Shown: positions 50,063 to 59,387 of the stretch, in pieces
How positions within the stretch are numbered: position 1 is the stretch's first letter
Layout: every line of letters begins with the position of its first letter
The notes under the pieces: model-generated
Told to the model about the DNA's origin: nothing
Seen by the model: only the letters and a program-made list of their open reading frames with translations
Databases searched by the model: none
Made by a program: the position numbers and the translations under genes
DNA from: an uncultured Clostridium sp.
GTDB lineage: Bacteria > Bacillota > Clostridia > Lachnospirales > Lachnospiraceae
Direction: 5' to 3'
DNA: 64,000 nucleotides
NCBI GenBank assembly: GCA_937885015.1
Contig: CALAAS010000026.1
Coordinates: 127,906 to 191,905 of the forward strand

Positions 50063-51832
50063 TTAGAAGTCCCCCTTTCCCACCGCCTCGGCAATCTCCT
50101 TCGCCAGCTGCTCCAGGGTCGCCTCATACTCGGTCTCTATATCTTCATTCTGTGTATATTTGTATCGTCCAATCCGCTCACGCACTGGCATCTTGATCAA
50201 TTCCTGGATGGAGGCGCCTTCCTCCAGTCCCTTCCGGGACTTCTCATAGAAGGCCAGCACCAGCTTCATCATCAGGGACTGTTTGCGCAGCGGCGTATAG
50301 GTATCAATCTCATGGAAGGAGTTCTGATGCAGGAAATCCTCGCGGATGGAGCGGGCCGCTTCCATCTTCAAACGGTCAATGGGCGAAAGAGCGTCCATAC
50401 CAACCATCTTTACGATTTCTTCCAGCTCTGCCTCCTCCTGCAAAAGGCTCATCAGTCCCTGACGGCAGGCCATCCAGTCCTCCGATACGTTATCGTCAAA
50501 CCATTTTCCGATACTGTCCACATACAGGGAATAGCTTGTCAGCCAGTTGATTGCCGGGAAATGGCGCTTATAGGCCAGAGAAGAATCCAGGCCCCAGAAT
50601 ACCTTGACGATTCGCAGCGTTGCCTGAGATACCGGTTCGGAAATATCACCACCGGGCGGAGATACAGCCCCGATTGCCGAAAGAGCACCCTCGCGACCGT
50701 CCTTTCCCAGACAGATCACATGGCCGGCCCGCTCATAGAACTGAGCCAGACGGCTTCCCAGATAAGCCGGATATCCTTCCTCGCCGGGCATCTCCTCCAG
50801 ACGTCCTGACATCTCTCTCAGCGCCTCCGCCCAGCGGGATGTGGAGTCCGCCATCAGGGCCACGGAATATCCCATATCGCGGAAGTACTCGGCAATGGTA
50901 ATTCCCGTATAGATAGAAGCCTCACGAGCCGCAACCGGCATATCGGAGGTATTGGCAATCAGCACCGTCCGCTCCATCAGGGAATGGCCGGTTTTGGGAT
51001 CCTTCAGCTCCGGGAACTCATTGAGAACGTCCGTCATCTCATTTCCACGCTCGCCGCAGCCAATATAAACAACGATATCAGCCTCCGCCCACTTGGCCAG
51101 CTGGTGCTGAATAACCGTCTTGCCGCTTCCAAAGGGCCCCGGAACTGCGGCCACACCACCCTTGGCGATGGGGAAGAATGCATCCACAACTCTCTGCCCT
51201 GTTACCAGCGGTTTTGCAGGCGGCAGCTTCTTCTGATAGGGACGTCCCCGGCGCACCGGCCACTTCTGCATCAGAGAAAGCTCACGGTCTCCCTCTGGCG
51301 TCTCCACCACAGCCACCGTCTCATCCACCGTATACTCTCCGCGGGTAATCTTCTTAATCGTTCCCCTGATTCCGTAAGGCACCATGATCTTATGAACGAT
51401 AATCAGCGTCTCCTGCACGGTTCCAATGATATCGCCTGCTTCCACGGCGTCGCCCACCTGAACTCTCGGGATAAACTCCCATTTTTTATCTCGTTTCAGA
51501 GAGAGAACTTCCACACCGCGCTTTAAGTTATTTCCGCCTGTTGCTTTCATGATATCGTCCAGCGGACGCTGAATTCCATCGTAAATACTGGTCAGAAGTC
51601 CCGGCCCCAATTCAACGGAAAGCGGAACACCCACGGACTCTACCGGCTCCCCCGGCCCAAGACCTGAAGTCTCCTCATATACCTGAACGGAAGCCTCATC
51701 CCCATGAATCTCTATGATTTCACCAATCAGACGCTGCTCGCTTACACGAACCACATCGTACATATTGGCGTCACGCATCCCACTGGCAATCACCAGCGGT
51801 CCTGCCACCTTTTTGATTTTACCCTTGCTCAT
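50063..51832 (-). CDS. atpA: V-type ATPase catalytic subunit A
   Basis: 589 residues. Walker A GPFGSGKTV near 234; the non-homologous insertion of V/A-type A subunits is present (about 115-190, VQETLIIVHKIMVPYG); GCGERGNEMTDVL near 262 and LMADSTSRWAEALREMSGR near 330 are catalytic-site motifs. Couples ATP hydrolysis or synthesis to ion movement. In gut Clostridia the coupling ion is often sodium. A 112-base gap separates it from subunit F, the longest within the operon. Confidence 0.97.
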   Translation of the reverse strand: MSKGKIKKVAGPLVIASGMRDANMYDVVRVSEQRLIGEIIEIHGDEASVQVYEETSGLGPGEPVESVGVPLSVELGPGLLTSIYDGIQRPLDDIMKATGGNNLKRGVEVLSLKRDKKWEFIPRVQVGDAVEAGDIIGTVQETLIIVHKIMVPYGIRGTIKKITRGEYTVDETVAVVETPEGDRELSLMQKWPVRRGRPYQKKLPPAKPLVTGQRVVDAFFPIAKGGVAAVPGPFGSGKTVIQHQLAKWAEADIVVYIGCGERGNEMTDVLNEFPELKDPKTGHSLMERTVLIANTSDMPVAAREASIYTGITIAEYFRDMGYSVALMADSTSRWAEALREMSGRLEEMPGEEGYPAYLGSRLAQFYERAGHVICLGKDGREGALSAIGAVSPPGGDISEPVSQATLRIVKVFWGLDSSLAYKRHFPAINWLTSYSLYVDSIGKWFDDNVSEDWMACRQGLMSLLQEEAELEEIVKMVGMDALSPIDRLKMEAARSIREDFLHQNSFHEIDTYTPLRKQSLMMKLVLAFYEKSRKGLEEGASIQELIKMPVRERIGRYKYTQNEDIETEYEATLEQLAKEIAEAVGKGDF

Positions 51833-51944
51833 TGGAAGGTTTCACCCACCTTTCTCTATTTTCCTGCCGACTGCCGTTTCGCTCCGACCGCCTGCTTTCT
51901 GTCGGCCACTTTCTGTCAGCTGCAATCTGTCGCCGCCCGCCCTT

Positions 51945-52265
51945 TTACTGGCTGCCAAACAGAATATCCGATCCGACCGCCTGTTCCACCGTCTTTCTGA
52001 CGCCTTCCACGCCCTTTCCCGTATTGCCGGAAATACCGGGAATCAGAATAACCGACGGAAGCAGTTTATCGCGATACCTCTCAATCACGTGTTCAATGCC
52101 TGCTGCCGTCTCTTCTGTAATATAAATAACCGCATAGCCTCCGGACGCGAGTTTTAAAAATGTTTCCTCAGCCTCTCCGACCCCGGATACTGGAAACGGT
52201 TCCAGACCCAGCGCCGCAAATCCGTAAATACTGTCGTAATCTCCGACCACTGCAATCTTATACAT
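51945..52265 (-). CDS. atpF: V-type ATPase subunit F
   Basis: 106-residue small rotor subunit; begins YKIAVVGDYDSIYGFAALGL and contains YAVIYITEETA, both characteristic. It attaches to subunit D in the central stalk. Its start overlaps the end of subunit C by 8 bases. Length is normal. Confidence 0.94.
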   Translation of the reverse strand: MYKIAVVGDYDSIYGFAALGLEPFPVSGVGEAEETFLKLASGGYAVIYITEETAAGIEHVIERYRDKLLPSVILIPGISGNTGKGVEGVRKTVEQAVGSDILFGSQ

Positions 52266-53238
52266 ACATTTCCCTTACCCTTTCCCGGATCTGAGCCTCT
52301 GAAAAGCCATTAAGCCTTGCTGTCAGAATAATCCGGACTGTTTTTATCTCATTTTCCCTCGCCAGCAGGTACGCCACCAGGGGGCCCGCTGTAAATGCGT
52401 TATATTTCTGTGGTTTGATGGTCTCGATCATCTGATTGTCGCACCACCGTTCAAAAGCGGAAGGCGACTCTTTCAGCGCCTCCGCACCTCCCGCATATAC
52501 CGTAGACTCCAGATAATCACAGATCGCATCCATCCCGTTTAAAGCCGCCGCACAGAGTCGATCCACGCTGAGACTTGCACAGGGCGCCATGGCCCTTTTC
52601 ATAAACTCCAGTGTTTTTCCTGTCTTCTGGGAACGGACTGCAATTTTAATATCCGCCAATGCCACCGCAGACTCCGCATAATCTCTCAGGATCGCTTCGG
52701 ATGATGAGCGCCCGGCCTCATAAATGGCCGTCAAAGCCGCCCGGTCCACAATAATATCGCACAGCTGACCGTCACCGGTATGAAGGAAGGTCTCACAGGC
52801 CTCCCTCGCCACATCCCGCATATGTTCCGGCAAAGCCTGCCAGTCCCGGTCCGCCACGATCCGCTCCATCTCTCTTCCGCCTATATCACAGTTGTCATAA
52901 TACACATTTCCATGTATCCCCGGCGCCGCGGACTCTTTGATGGCAGCCTTCAGATTGTGGTACAGATCCCCGTAAGAAAGCACAGACAGAAGCCTTCTGT
53001 CATCTTTCAAAAGGTCCCTCACAATTTCCCAGGCCTTTTCTCTTTCACAGGCAAGAAGCGCCTCCGCATCCGTTGGCGTATCCCCGTCTCCCCATCCCTG
53101 CTCTGCCAGAAAACGCAGACAACCGTCATAAGTTTTAACAGACATCAGCTGTTCAATGACTGCCTGGGAAAGAAGTCTTGTCTCCAGGGCCCTGATCCGT
53201 GCGACCGCATAAGCATATTTTGTACCAGACATTCTCAA
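52258..53238 (-). CDS. atpC: V-type ATPase subunit C (d-type)
   Basis: 326 residues, almost entirely helical; the funnel that connects the rotor shaft to the membrane ring. YAYAVARIRALETRLLS at the N-terminus and the repeated Yxx-type helices fit the family (Thermus subunit C, eukaryotic subunit d). Length is normal. It follows subunit E with a 25-base gap. Confidence 0.93.
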   Translation of the reverse strand: MRMSGTKYAYAVARIRALETRLLSQAVIEQLMSVKTYDGCLRFLAEQGWGDGDTPTDAEALLACEREKAWEIVRDLLKDDRRLLSVLSYGDLYHNLKAAIKESAAPGIHGNVYYDNCDIGGREMERIVADRDWQALPEHMRDVAREACETFLHTGDGQLCDIIVDRAALTAIYEAGRSSSEAILRDYAESAVALADIKIAVRSQKTGKTLEFMKRAMAPCASLSVDRLCAAALNGMDAICDYLESTVYAGGAEALKESPSAFERWCDNQMIETIKPQKYNAFTAGPLVAYLLARENEIKTVRIILTARLNGFSEAQIRERVREMYV

Positions 53239-53263
53239 AGTCCTCCTTTTTGGTCACACCGCC

Positions 53264-53857
53264 TTAAAGAAACAGCCATTTATGAACCTGATCTGAGAGC
53301 TCGTCCCGCCTGGAATCCAGAATTGCCCGGAAGGAACAATTTTCCTCCACGCCCCCGTATACCAGAACAAACCCTCCGTCAATTTCCTTCGGTTCCGTCA
53401 TCAGTACCAGACTTCCGCCCTTTAAAGCTGCTGTTTTCTCAATTACCTCCGGAAATCCCTCCGGCATCCGCTCCAGATCCTTTTTGTTAAAATAAACAGA
53501 CCCATTCTGTGCCAGCGCAAATCTGGAAAGCATGTTTTTGATCCGATCAAAATACCGGCTGTCCTCTTCCGACAAAAGCGCTGCATAGGCAGCATCCAGC
53601 ATCCGCGCGATCACATCCTGTTTTGCCGCAAGAATAGCCTGGCGCCTCTGAAGCAGCTCTGCCGAACGGAGCCGGTCCGCCTGAAGCTCTCTCCTGTGCA
53701 CAGCCCGCTCCTCCTGCTCTTCCAGAAGCGCCCCAGCCTCAGCACGGGCCTCGTTCAGAATCCCATCGGCCTTTGCCATGGCCTCCGCCAAAATGCGGTC
53801 TGCCTGCATGCGGCCATCCTCCAGGATCTGAGCCGTAATTTTCTCTAATCCACTCAT
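53264..53857 (-). CDS. atpE: V-type ATPase subunit E
   Basis: 197 residues. A long N-terminal helix (about 1-90) with regular heptads rich in Ala, Glu and Arg forms the peripheral stalk; a globular alpha/beta domain follows and contacts the head (FPEVIEKTAALKGGSLVLM and GGFVLVYGGVEENCSF). Partner of the G/H-type subunit at the far end of the operon. Lies 14 bases after the proteolipid gene. Confidence 0.93.
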   Translation of the reverse strand: MSGLEKITAQILEDGRMQADRILAEAMAKADGILNEARAEAGALLEEQEERAVHRRELQADRLRSAELLQRRQAILAAKQDVIARMLDAAYAALLSEEDSRYFDRIKNMLSRFALAQNGSVYFNKKDLERMPEGFPEVIEKTAALKGGSLVLMTEPKEIDGGFVLVYGGVEENCSFRAILDSRRDELSDQVHKWLFL

Positions 53858-53871
53858 GGAACCCTCTCCTT

Positions 53872-54348
53872 TTATAATGCATTGATCGCCAGGATGGAAA
53901 CCAGAAGAGCCAGGATTGCATAGGTCTCAACCATGGCCGGGAACAGCATCGCCTTACCAAACTGCTCCGGTTTTTTCGCTACAATACCGATAGAAGCAGC
54001 TGCCGTCCGTCCCTGATATACCGCTGAAAGCAGGCCCACCAGACCAATGGGAAGGCTGGCTGCAAAATACAGAAGGCCCTGTGCCAGGGTCATATCCCAG
54101 TTGATACCGCCGCCCAGCAGACCGATTTTAGAAAGGGCAATAAAGCCTACCAGGAGGCCATAAATACCCTGTGTACCGGGAAGAAGCTGCAGAAGCAGAA
54201 CTTTTGCAAATTTATTCGGATCCTCTGTAACAACACCAGCCGCTGCCTGACCTGCAATTCCAACACCCATGGCAGATCCCATGCCAGCCAGAGCCACCGC
54301 TACCGCTACGCCCAACAATGCAAATACAACTCCACTCATATTATTCAT
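53872..54348 (-). CDS. atpK: V-type ATPase proteolipid subunit K
   Basis: 158 residues with four membrane helices, that is two fused c-type hairpins as in eukaryotic and Enterococcus NtpK proteins. The ring glutamate or its equivalent lies in the helices GQAAAGVVTEDPNK and LFPAMVETYAILALLVS (MVET in the fourth helix). The first hairpin has TEDPNKFAK and the second KKPEQFGKA, showing the internal duplication. The glutamate in MVET would bind sodium or protons. Overlaps subunit I by 8 bases. Confidence 0.95.
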   Translation of the reverse strand: MNNMSGVVFALLGVAVAVALAGMGSAMGVGIAGQAAAGVVTEDPNKFAKVLLLQLLPGTQGIYGLLVGFIALSKIGLLGGGINWDMTLAQGLLYFAASLPIGLVGLLSAVYQGRTAAASIGIVAKKPEQFGKAMLFPAMVETYAILALLVSILAINAL

Positions 54349-56362
54349 CCTCCTTAATCTCTACATACTTTGTATTTCGCCGAAACGGCTCAAAGGGCCT
54401 TCCTCCGCCCTCATAAAATTTTCCAAAAAATTCTACATACTGAAGACGGCATGTGTGCACATACGCGCCCAGAAGATTGATAGCCAGGTTAAACAAATGA
54501 CCGAAACAGAAAATCACGATAAATGCCAGCGTTCCGAAAATACCGGTTCCCACCATACTTCCCATCTGGTTGATAACCGATGCAATAACTCCCGTGGCCA
54601 GTCCCAGGGCCAGAAGGCGGGAATAGGACAGCGCATCAGAAAGCCAGCCTGTAATATTGTAAAGGTCATAGGCGCCCAGCGCCAGCCGGAGAACCGGATT
54701 TTTCTTATCTCTGGCAGATAAAAGAACGATTCCTACTGCCCCCAGAATGGCACTCCATTTTGCCATGGCGTTGATTACCGGCGGGAATACAATCTGCATC
54801 TGAATCATGGGGGCAAACAGACTGGACGGGATCAGCATCAGAATCAGTCCAATCAGCATCATATACCAGAGAACTACTTCACAGAAAAAGTCCATGACCT
54901 TTCCGCCCTTCAGAAGCATATAGCCTTTGATTCCCAATCCCAGAAACAGATGAATCACACCAAACAGCAGCGAGAAGATCAACAGCCGCATGGGATTGTT
55001 AAGCGGTGCAAACCAGAGCGCCGGGATCGTAATCTGACGGCCAAACCACGTTTTGCTGATGATATCCACGGCATCTCCAAAATAGCCGCCGAACATGACG
55101 CCCCAAAACAGGGTGGAAATTCCGGAGTACATAAAAAGCCGCACGGCTTTCTGAAGATTTTTCTCCATCCTTGGAAAACGCTTCAGTGCAAATGCACAAG
55201 CCAGAAAAATAATCAGACCATATGCCGCATCCGAAAGCATCAACCCAAAGAAAAATACGTAACAAGCCGACATGATGGGGGTTGGATCAAGCTCTCCCCG
55301 GGCCGGAAGTCCAAAAGACGCTGTCACACCTTCTGCGGAAGCTGCGAAGGTTCCATTGGAAAGCAGTACCGGCGCCTCTTCGTCCTCCGGGATATCCCAA
55401 TACTCAATCGCCGCATCAAATCTGGAAGTCAGCTTCTCTTCCAGGCTTTTTACCTCTCTGGCCGGCACATACCCCGTCAAAAGAATGGTTTTTTCAGACT
55501 GCAGAATCTCTCCCATAGCACTGTATTTCTGCGCTCGTATCCGATAATAATCCGACAGAATCCGAAGGTCCTCCCGGCTGTTCCCGCAAAGTTCCAGCTG
55601 CTGTCTGACTTCCTCCATCCCGGAGCGCAGCTTCTCAATCTGACTTCTCAGCTCCGCCGCATACTCAGCCGGTACTGCGTCAGTCTGACGCGCCGGTCTG
55701 GCGAACCCGATACTCCTGAGAGCATCCTCCAGCGCCTGAGCGTCCTTTTTCAAACACACCGCCGCCATGCACGTCTGATCTGCACTGGAACCTGCAATTT
55801 CCATGGAAATCTCTGTCAGCTCCGGCGCCTTCTCTGCCACTGCTGTGTACAGTTCCTCCAGCGTCATCGGTCCGCCAACTGTCCCCACCAGAATCGCAGT
55901 TTTCCCTGTCTCACGGCACATCAGCGGAATATCCAACGCCAGCCAGGGAGTCAGACTCTCTGCCTCTGTTTCCAGACGCACCACAGAAGCCCTTTGCTCC
56001 GCGATCTGTTTCTGAAGCTCCAGAATCCGATTCGCATCCTCCAGCACCTGATCCGCACGTCCGGCAATCTCTTCGTACCGTTCACGGTCAGTCAAAGGCT
56101 TTCCCTCCAAACCGGCAAACATGGATGTCTTCTCTGGCGCATACTCCTCCAGCACCTCCAATGCCCGGTCCGCAATTGCCGCATTGCGGTCCGAGGCCTG
56201 CCTGGTTTCCAGAGTATCCTCTTTCCGGAATACCCCGTCCGCCGAAGCCTCCTGAGTGATCTCCATCACACCGGCAGCCTGCAGAAGTTCCAAAAGCGCT
56301 TTTCGGTCCTTCTTCAGCGCACAGATACACATCTTTTGCATCTGCAATACTGCCATATTCAC
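54341..56362 (-). CDS. atpI: V-type ATPase subunit I (a-type stator)
   Basis: 673 residues. The N-terminal half (about 1-350) is soluble and includes long coiled coils forming the peripheral-stalk anchor; the C-terminal half has about seven membrane helices, from CYVFFFGLMLSDAAYGLIIF on, that provide the ion half-channels against the K ring. GVMFGGYFGDAVD is a family stretch. Starts 72 bases after the G/H-type gene. Confidence 0.95.
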   Translation of the reverse strand: MNMAVLQMQKMCICALKKDRKALLELLQAAGVMEITQEASADGVFRKEDTLETRQASDRNAAIADRALEVLEEYAPEKTSMFAGLEGKPLTDRERYEEIAGRADQVLEDANRILELQKQIAEQRASVVRLETEAESLTPWLALDIPLMCRETGKTAILVGTVGGPMTLEELYTAVAEKAPELTEISMEIAGSSADQTCMAAVCLKKDAQALEDALRSIGFARPARQTDAVPAEYAAELRSQIEKLRSGMEEVRQQLELCGNSREDLRILSDYYRIRAQKYSAMGEILQSEKTILLTGYVPAREVKSLEEKLTSRFDAAIEYWDIPEDEEAPVLLSNGTFAASAEGVTASFGLPARGELDPTPIMSACYVFFFGLMLSDAAYGLIIFLACAFALKRFPRMEKNLQKAVRLFMYSGISTLFWGVMFGGYFGDAVDIISKTWFGRQITIPALWFAPLNNPMRLLIFSLLFGVIHLFLGLGIKGYMLLKGGKVMDFFCEVVLWYMMLIGLILMLIPSSLFAPMIQMQIVFPPVINAMAKWSAILGAVGIVLLSARDKKNPVLRLALGAYDLYNITGWLSDALSYSRLLALGLATGVIASVINQMGSMVGTGIFGTLAFIVIFCFGHLFNLAINLLGAYVHTCRLQYVEFFGKFYEGGGRPFEPFRRNTKYVEIKEDE

Positions 56363-56434
56363 ATCCCTCCTAACCTGCCTCCTCCGTCTCTTCGACAGAG
56401 GAGCTTGTCCCGCAGAAACGGACTGCAGCGTCTC

Positions 56435-56743
56435 CTAAAACAGCGCCCTGACAACCCTCTCTGCTATCTCCGGCATCCTCTGCTCCGCCTGCCGTTTCAG
56501 CAGATCTGCTTCCTCCTGCGCCCTTTTCTGCGCATCTGCCAGATACTCTTCTCCTTCCGCCGCAAGACTGCTCTCCAGCTTTACATCTGCTGCCCTGACA
56601 GCCTCCTGGGCTTCCGTTTTCAGGCGCTGCGCTTCCTGTCCGGCTGCTTCCAGCATCCTGCGGCCCTCCTCATTCGCCGCCTTTACCGCGTCCGCTGCCT
56701 GCCGTTCCGCATCCTCCACAGCACGGATCGTGTCCTTCATCAT
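56435..56743 (-). CDS. V-type ATPase subunit G/H-like peripheral stalk protein
   Basis: 102 residues, a single Ala/Glu/Arg-rich coiled coil without a membrane helix, beginning MMKDTIRAVEDAERQAADAV. Position as first gene of the operon and composition match the AhaH/NtpF stalk subunit that pairs with E. Paired ATG codons at 56743/56740 follow AGGTGG; about 12 codons of upstream frame are not supported. Sequence of this family is weakly conserved, so naming rests partly on position. Confidence 0.82.
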   Translation of the reverse strand: MMKDTIRAVEDAERQAADAVKAANEEGRRMLEAAGQEAQRLKTEAQEAVRAADVKLESSLAAEGEEYLADAQKRAQEEADLLKRQAEQRMPEIAERVVRALF

Positions 56744-56865
56744 TCGATCACCACCTTTTTTCTGAAATCGAAAAACCAAACATGCTGATCTTAGTATTCT
56801 TCATGCACCCCCGTTCCATTCCATATGCATAAAAAGTACCAGATGACGCCGCACATTTGTATATT

Positions 56866-56894
56866 ATTATAACTATATTCATCATTTTTGTCTA
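56866..56894 (-). promoter_or_regulatory. Promoter of the V-ATPase operon
   Basis: Minus-strand TAGACA, 17-base spacer, TATAAT, leaving a leader of about 115 bases before the G/H-type gene. The upstream flank is A+T-rich, as for strong promoters. Confidence 0.65.
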
Positions 56895-56961
56895 TCAAAT
56901 GTTTAAATTTCGCTAAATTTTAGTTACATCTTAATTTGTATGAAATTGTTTTACTGACATG

Positions 56962-57011
56962 AAAAAACCGGGTCCATTTTGTTACTTTTTTCACAAGCAA
57001 AACAGACCCGG
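56962..57011 (-). terminator. Terminator of the AEC permease gene
   Basis: CCGGGTC (56968-56974) pairs with GACCCGG (57005-57011), extended by TTTTG/CAAAA, with TTTTTT on the minus side. It starts immediately after the permease stop and insulates the V-ATPase promoter. Confidence 0.8.
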
Positions 57012-57017
57012 AAATGT

Positions 57018-57956
57018 TTACACAAATCCAATTTTCGTAAACAAAAATACCCAGAGAAAAATTGTTACCACAGATGCCACGGTACTGAGTACCACAAACT
57101 GCCCCGCCAGCTCGCCGTCCCCTCCCATATTTTGAGCCATGGAATAGGAGGCCGTCGCCACCGGCGTCGCATACATTTCAAAAAGAAGAAACCGTTCCGC
57201 CCCAGTAAATCCCAGTGCTGTTGCCGCCGCCGTTACCACTGCCGGCAGCACGATCAGCTTAAAACCCATGGAGGGAACCACATATTTCAGGTTACCACGG
57301 ATCGCAGAAAAATGAAGCGTTCCCCCCAGGACAAACAGCGCCAGCGGTGTTGTCAGACCGGCAAAAGCCGCAATGGGTTCCTCCACCGAAGCTGGAAGCC
57401 GAATTCCCAGCAGAAAAAACACAAATCCCACCGCAGCCCCCCGGATCAGTGGGTTGGCACAGACATTTCGCAAAAGGTCAGACAGGCGAATTCGACCTCC
57501 TCGAAACAGCTCCAGTATAATTACCGCCGTCACATTGTAGGTGGGAATCACAATCGCCACCATCATCGTGGCCAGAATCTTTCCCTCCTCCCCAAACAGA
57601 CTGGTTGCCAGCGGAATCCCAAACAGAACAAAATTGCTCCGGTAAACTGCCTGAATAATCACTCCGCGCCGCGAATTTTCCCGGACAAGCCGCGGTACAA
57701 TGAGAACCAGCAACACCTCCAGAAAAAGGACACCCAGGACCGCCGCCGCTGCCAACGCCGGATTCAGTGAAAATCCATGCGGAATATTGTAAAGATTATT
57801 AAACATCAAAATCGGAAAAAAGGCGCGAAAAATCAACCGGTTCAGGGTTCCCATAAATGCCTCGTCCACCAGGCCGAAACTCCGGACTCCGTACCCAAAC
57901 GATATATAAATCAAAAACGGCATAACCGCATTGACGGCAATCACAAAGCTTTCCAT
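57018..57956 (-). CDS. AEC-family (auxin efflux carrier-like) permease
   Basis: 312 residues with about ten helices in two halves. MPFLIYISFGYGVRSFGLVD near the N-terminus and the glycine-rich ends (SMAQNMGGDGELAGQFVVLS) are typical of bacterial AEC proteins, which move malate, other organic acids or amino-acid-like molecules. ATG 57956 follows GGAGGAGATAC; the 28 upstream codons have no site and run through the promoter. Substrate unknown. Confidence 0.88.
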   Translation of the reverse strand: MESFVIAVNAVMPFLIYISFGYGVRSFGLVDEAFMGTLNRLIFRAFFPILMFNNLYNIPHGFSLNPALAAAAVLGVLFLEVLLVLIVPRLVRENSRRGVIIQAVYRSNFVLFGIPLATSLFGEEGKILATMMVAIVIPTYNVTAVIILELFRGGRIRLSDLLRNVCANPLIRGAAVGFVFFLLGIRLPASVEEPIAAFAGLTTPLALFVLGGTLHFSAIRGNLKYVVPSMGFKLIVLPAVVTAAATALGFTGAERFLLFEMYATPVATASYSMAQNMGGDGELAGQFVVLSTVASVVTIFLWVFLFTKIGFV

Positions 57957-58020
57957 GTATCTCCTCCAAATGAAACAAAAAATTTCTATTTCCGTAATAG
58001 GTTTTAGATTTATTTTAGAT

Positions 58021-58037
58021 ATTATACAAACGTTTGT
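58021..58037 (-). promoter_or_regulatory. AEC promoter -10 box with abutting 12-bp palindrome
   Basis: ACAAACGTTTGT (58026-58037) is a perfect palindrome directly upstream of, and touching, a minus-strand TATAAT (58026-58021). The -35 is poor. The palindrome between the promoter elements suggests a repressor site. Confidence 0.5.
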
Positions 58038-58192
58038 CACAATTATCCAGTATTATAAAAACATAAAATAAATGAGGCCAATGGCATACGAAATGCGCGC
58101 AGCCGCCGTTGGTTTCGCCTAACAACAATTTCCTTTATATAGATAGTTTTCTGTGGCCGTCCCCCCCTTCGTCCGCAGAAAAAGCAGAAAAA
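58038..58192. other. Non-coding stretch between AEC promoter and MetAP terminator
   Basis: About 155 bases, A+T-rich near the promoter and G+C-rich further on. No reading frame, strong hairpin or repeat is apparent apart from flanking elements. Confidence 0.5.
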
Positions 58193-58225
58193 GAGACCGT
58201 TTGCACTACACGTGCAGCCGGTCTC
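58193..58225 (-). terminator. Terminator of the methionine aminopeptidase gene
   Basis: GAGACCG (58193-58199) pairs with CGGTCTC (58219-58225), with GCAC/GTGC pairing inside; T-runs flank both sides, so it may act in both directions. It lies about 90 bases after the stop. Confidence 0.7.
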
Positions 58226-58312
58226 CTTTTTTAATTACACAGGCGGGACTACCCCCGGTCAGATATTCCTGACATGACCGGCTGGCTGCGCCAAACCGCT
58301 CCGCTCTTTTAT

Positions 58313-59185
58313 TTAGTAAGCAAGAACTTCGCAGCCATCCTCCGTGACCAGAACCATTACCTCCCACTGAGCTGATGGTTTTCCATCCTGGGTATATACC
58401 GTCCACCCATTTTCCTCATCCACATAAATTTCCGGGCCGCCCATATTTACCATAGGCTCAATCGTAAAAATCATCCCCGGGGCCAGCATCATTCCCGTTC
58501 CCCGTCTTCCAATGTAACCCACCCAGGGATCTTCGTGGAATTCCAATCCCACACCATGCCCGCCGATTTCCCGGACAATCGTATAACCGTTTTCTGCCGC
58601 ATGACTCTCAACGGCCTCTGCCATATCTCCCAGAAATCCCCAGGGTTTTACTGCTTTCACTCCCAGGTCTATACACTCCTTTACCACCTCAACCAGCTTC
58701 TTTTTCTCCGGACTCACTTCGCCAATACAGAACATCCTGGAAGAATCTGAAAAATATCCGTGATAAATGGTGGAAACATCCACATTGATGATATCGCCAT
58801 CTTTCAATACAGTCTTCTCGGATGGAATTCCATGACACACCTCTTCATTAACTGAAGTGCATACGCTTTTGGGAAAACCGTCATATCCCAGCGGTGCCGG
58901 AATGCCGCCCCGTTTCGTGGTTTCCTCATATACCCACGCATCAATCTCTTCCGTTGTAATCCCGGCCCGGATGTGCTCCGCCACATAATCCAACACTGCA
59001 ATATTTATCTGGCAGCTTTCCCGGATTGCTGCAATCTGCTCCGGAGTCTTAATCATATCACGGTCCGGAATCTCATGCCCCTCTGCCGCTGCCGCTGCCA
59101 GTTTCTCGTCAAATGCCTCGTGACAATGCTTATATTTTTTTCCGCTCCCACACCAGCAGGCGTCATTTCTTCCTAATTTTTTCAA
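58313..59185 (-). CDS. map: Methionine aminopeptidase with SEC-C zinc motif
   Basis: 290 residues; removes the initiator methionine from nascent proteins. An N-terminal SEC-C zinc motif (CWCGSGKKYKHCH, residues 10-22) precedes the type I catalytic domain: GFPKSVCTSVNEEVCHG near 105, IINVDVSTIYHGYFSD with metal ligands near 133-146, and EIGGHGVGLEFHEDPWV near 205. The SEC-C extension is known from a subset of Clostridial and other MetAPs and probably mediates ribosome or protein contact. Located outside the ribosomal operon, so possibly a second copy. Confidence 0.94.
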   Translation of the reverse strand: MKKLGRNDACWCGSGKKYKHCHEAFDEKLAAAAAEGHEIPDRDMIKTPEQIAAIRESCQINIAVLDYVAEHIRAGITTEEIDAWVYEETTKRGGIPAPLGYDGFPKSVCTSVNEEVCHGIPSEKTVLKDGDIINVDVSTIYHGYFSDSSRMFCIGEVSPEKKKLVEVVKECIDLGVKAVKPWGFLGDMAEAVESHAAENGYTIVREIGGHGVGLEFHEDPWVGYIGRRGTGMMLAPGMIFTIEPMVNMGGPEIYVDEENGWTVYTQDGKPSAQWEVMVLVTEDGCEVLAY

Positions 59186-59280
59186 TTTTCATTCTCCTTC
59201 CCCACATATGCATCTGTCTGGAGTTTAACACAGCCCTGAAAAAAAATCAACGCCGCCTCTGCCTTCTTTCTTTGCACAAT

Positions 59281-59345
59281 CTTAACAATTTTATCGCCAT
59301 CTTAACGGCTACCCCTTTTTCTTTTTTGCAAAAAGATTGTATAAT
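59281..59345 (+). promoter_or_regulatory. KdpD/KdpE-like operon promoter with CTTAAC direct repeats
   Basis: A TATAAT -10 box at 59340-59345 has a poor -35. Upstream, CTTAAC occurs at 59281 and 59301, exactly 20 bases (about two helical turns) apart, the kind of tandem site used by OmpR-family regulators. Confidence 0.45.
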
Positions 59346-59387
59346 AACATGTAAAACCATAAATTCAGGAGGCTTCAAATTTCGATT

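Noticed and set aside
48425..50809. 794-codon plus-strand frame opposite V-ATPase subunits B and A
   Set aside because: The minus strand holds two full, well-known genes; the plus frame has shadow composition, no ribosome-binding site and no recognisable motif.
54950..56788. 612-codon plus-strand frame opposite V-ATPase subunit I
   Set aside because: Complementary shadow of a conserved gene, with no start signal or domain.
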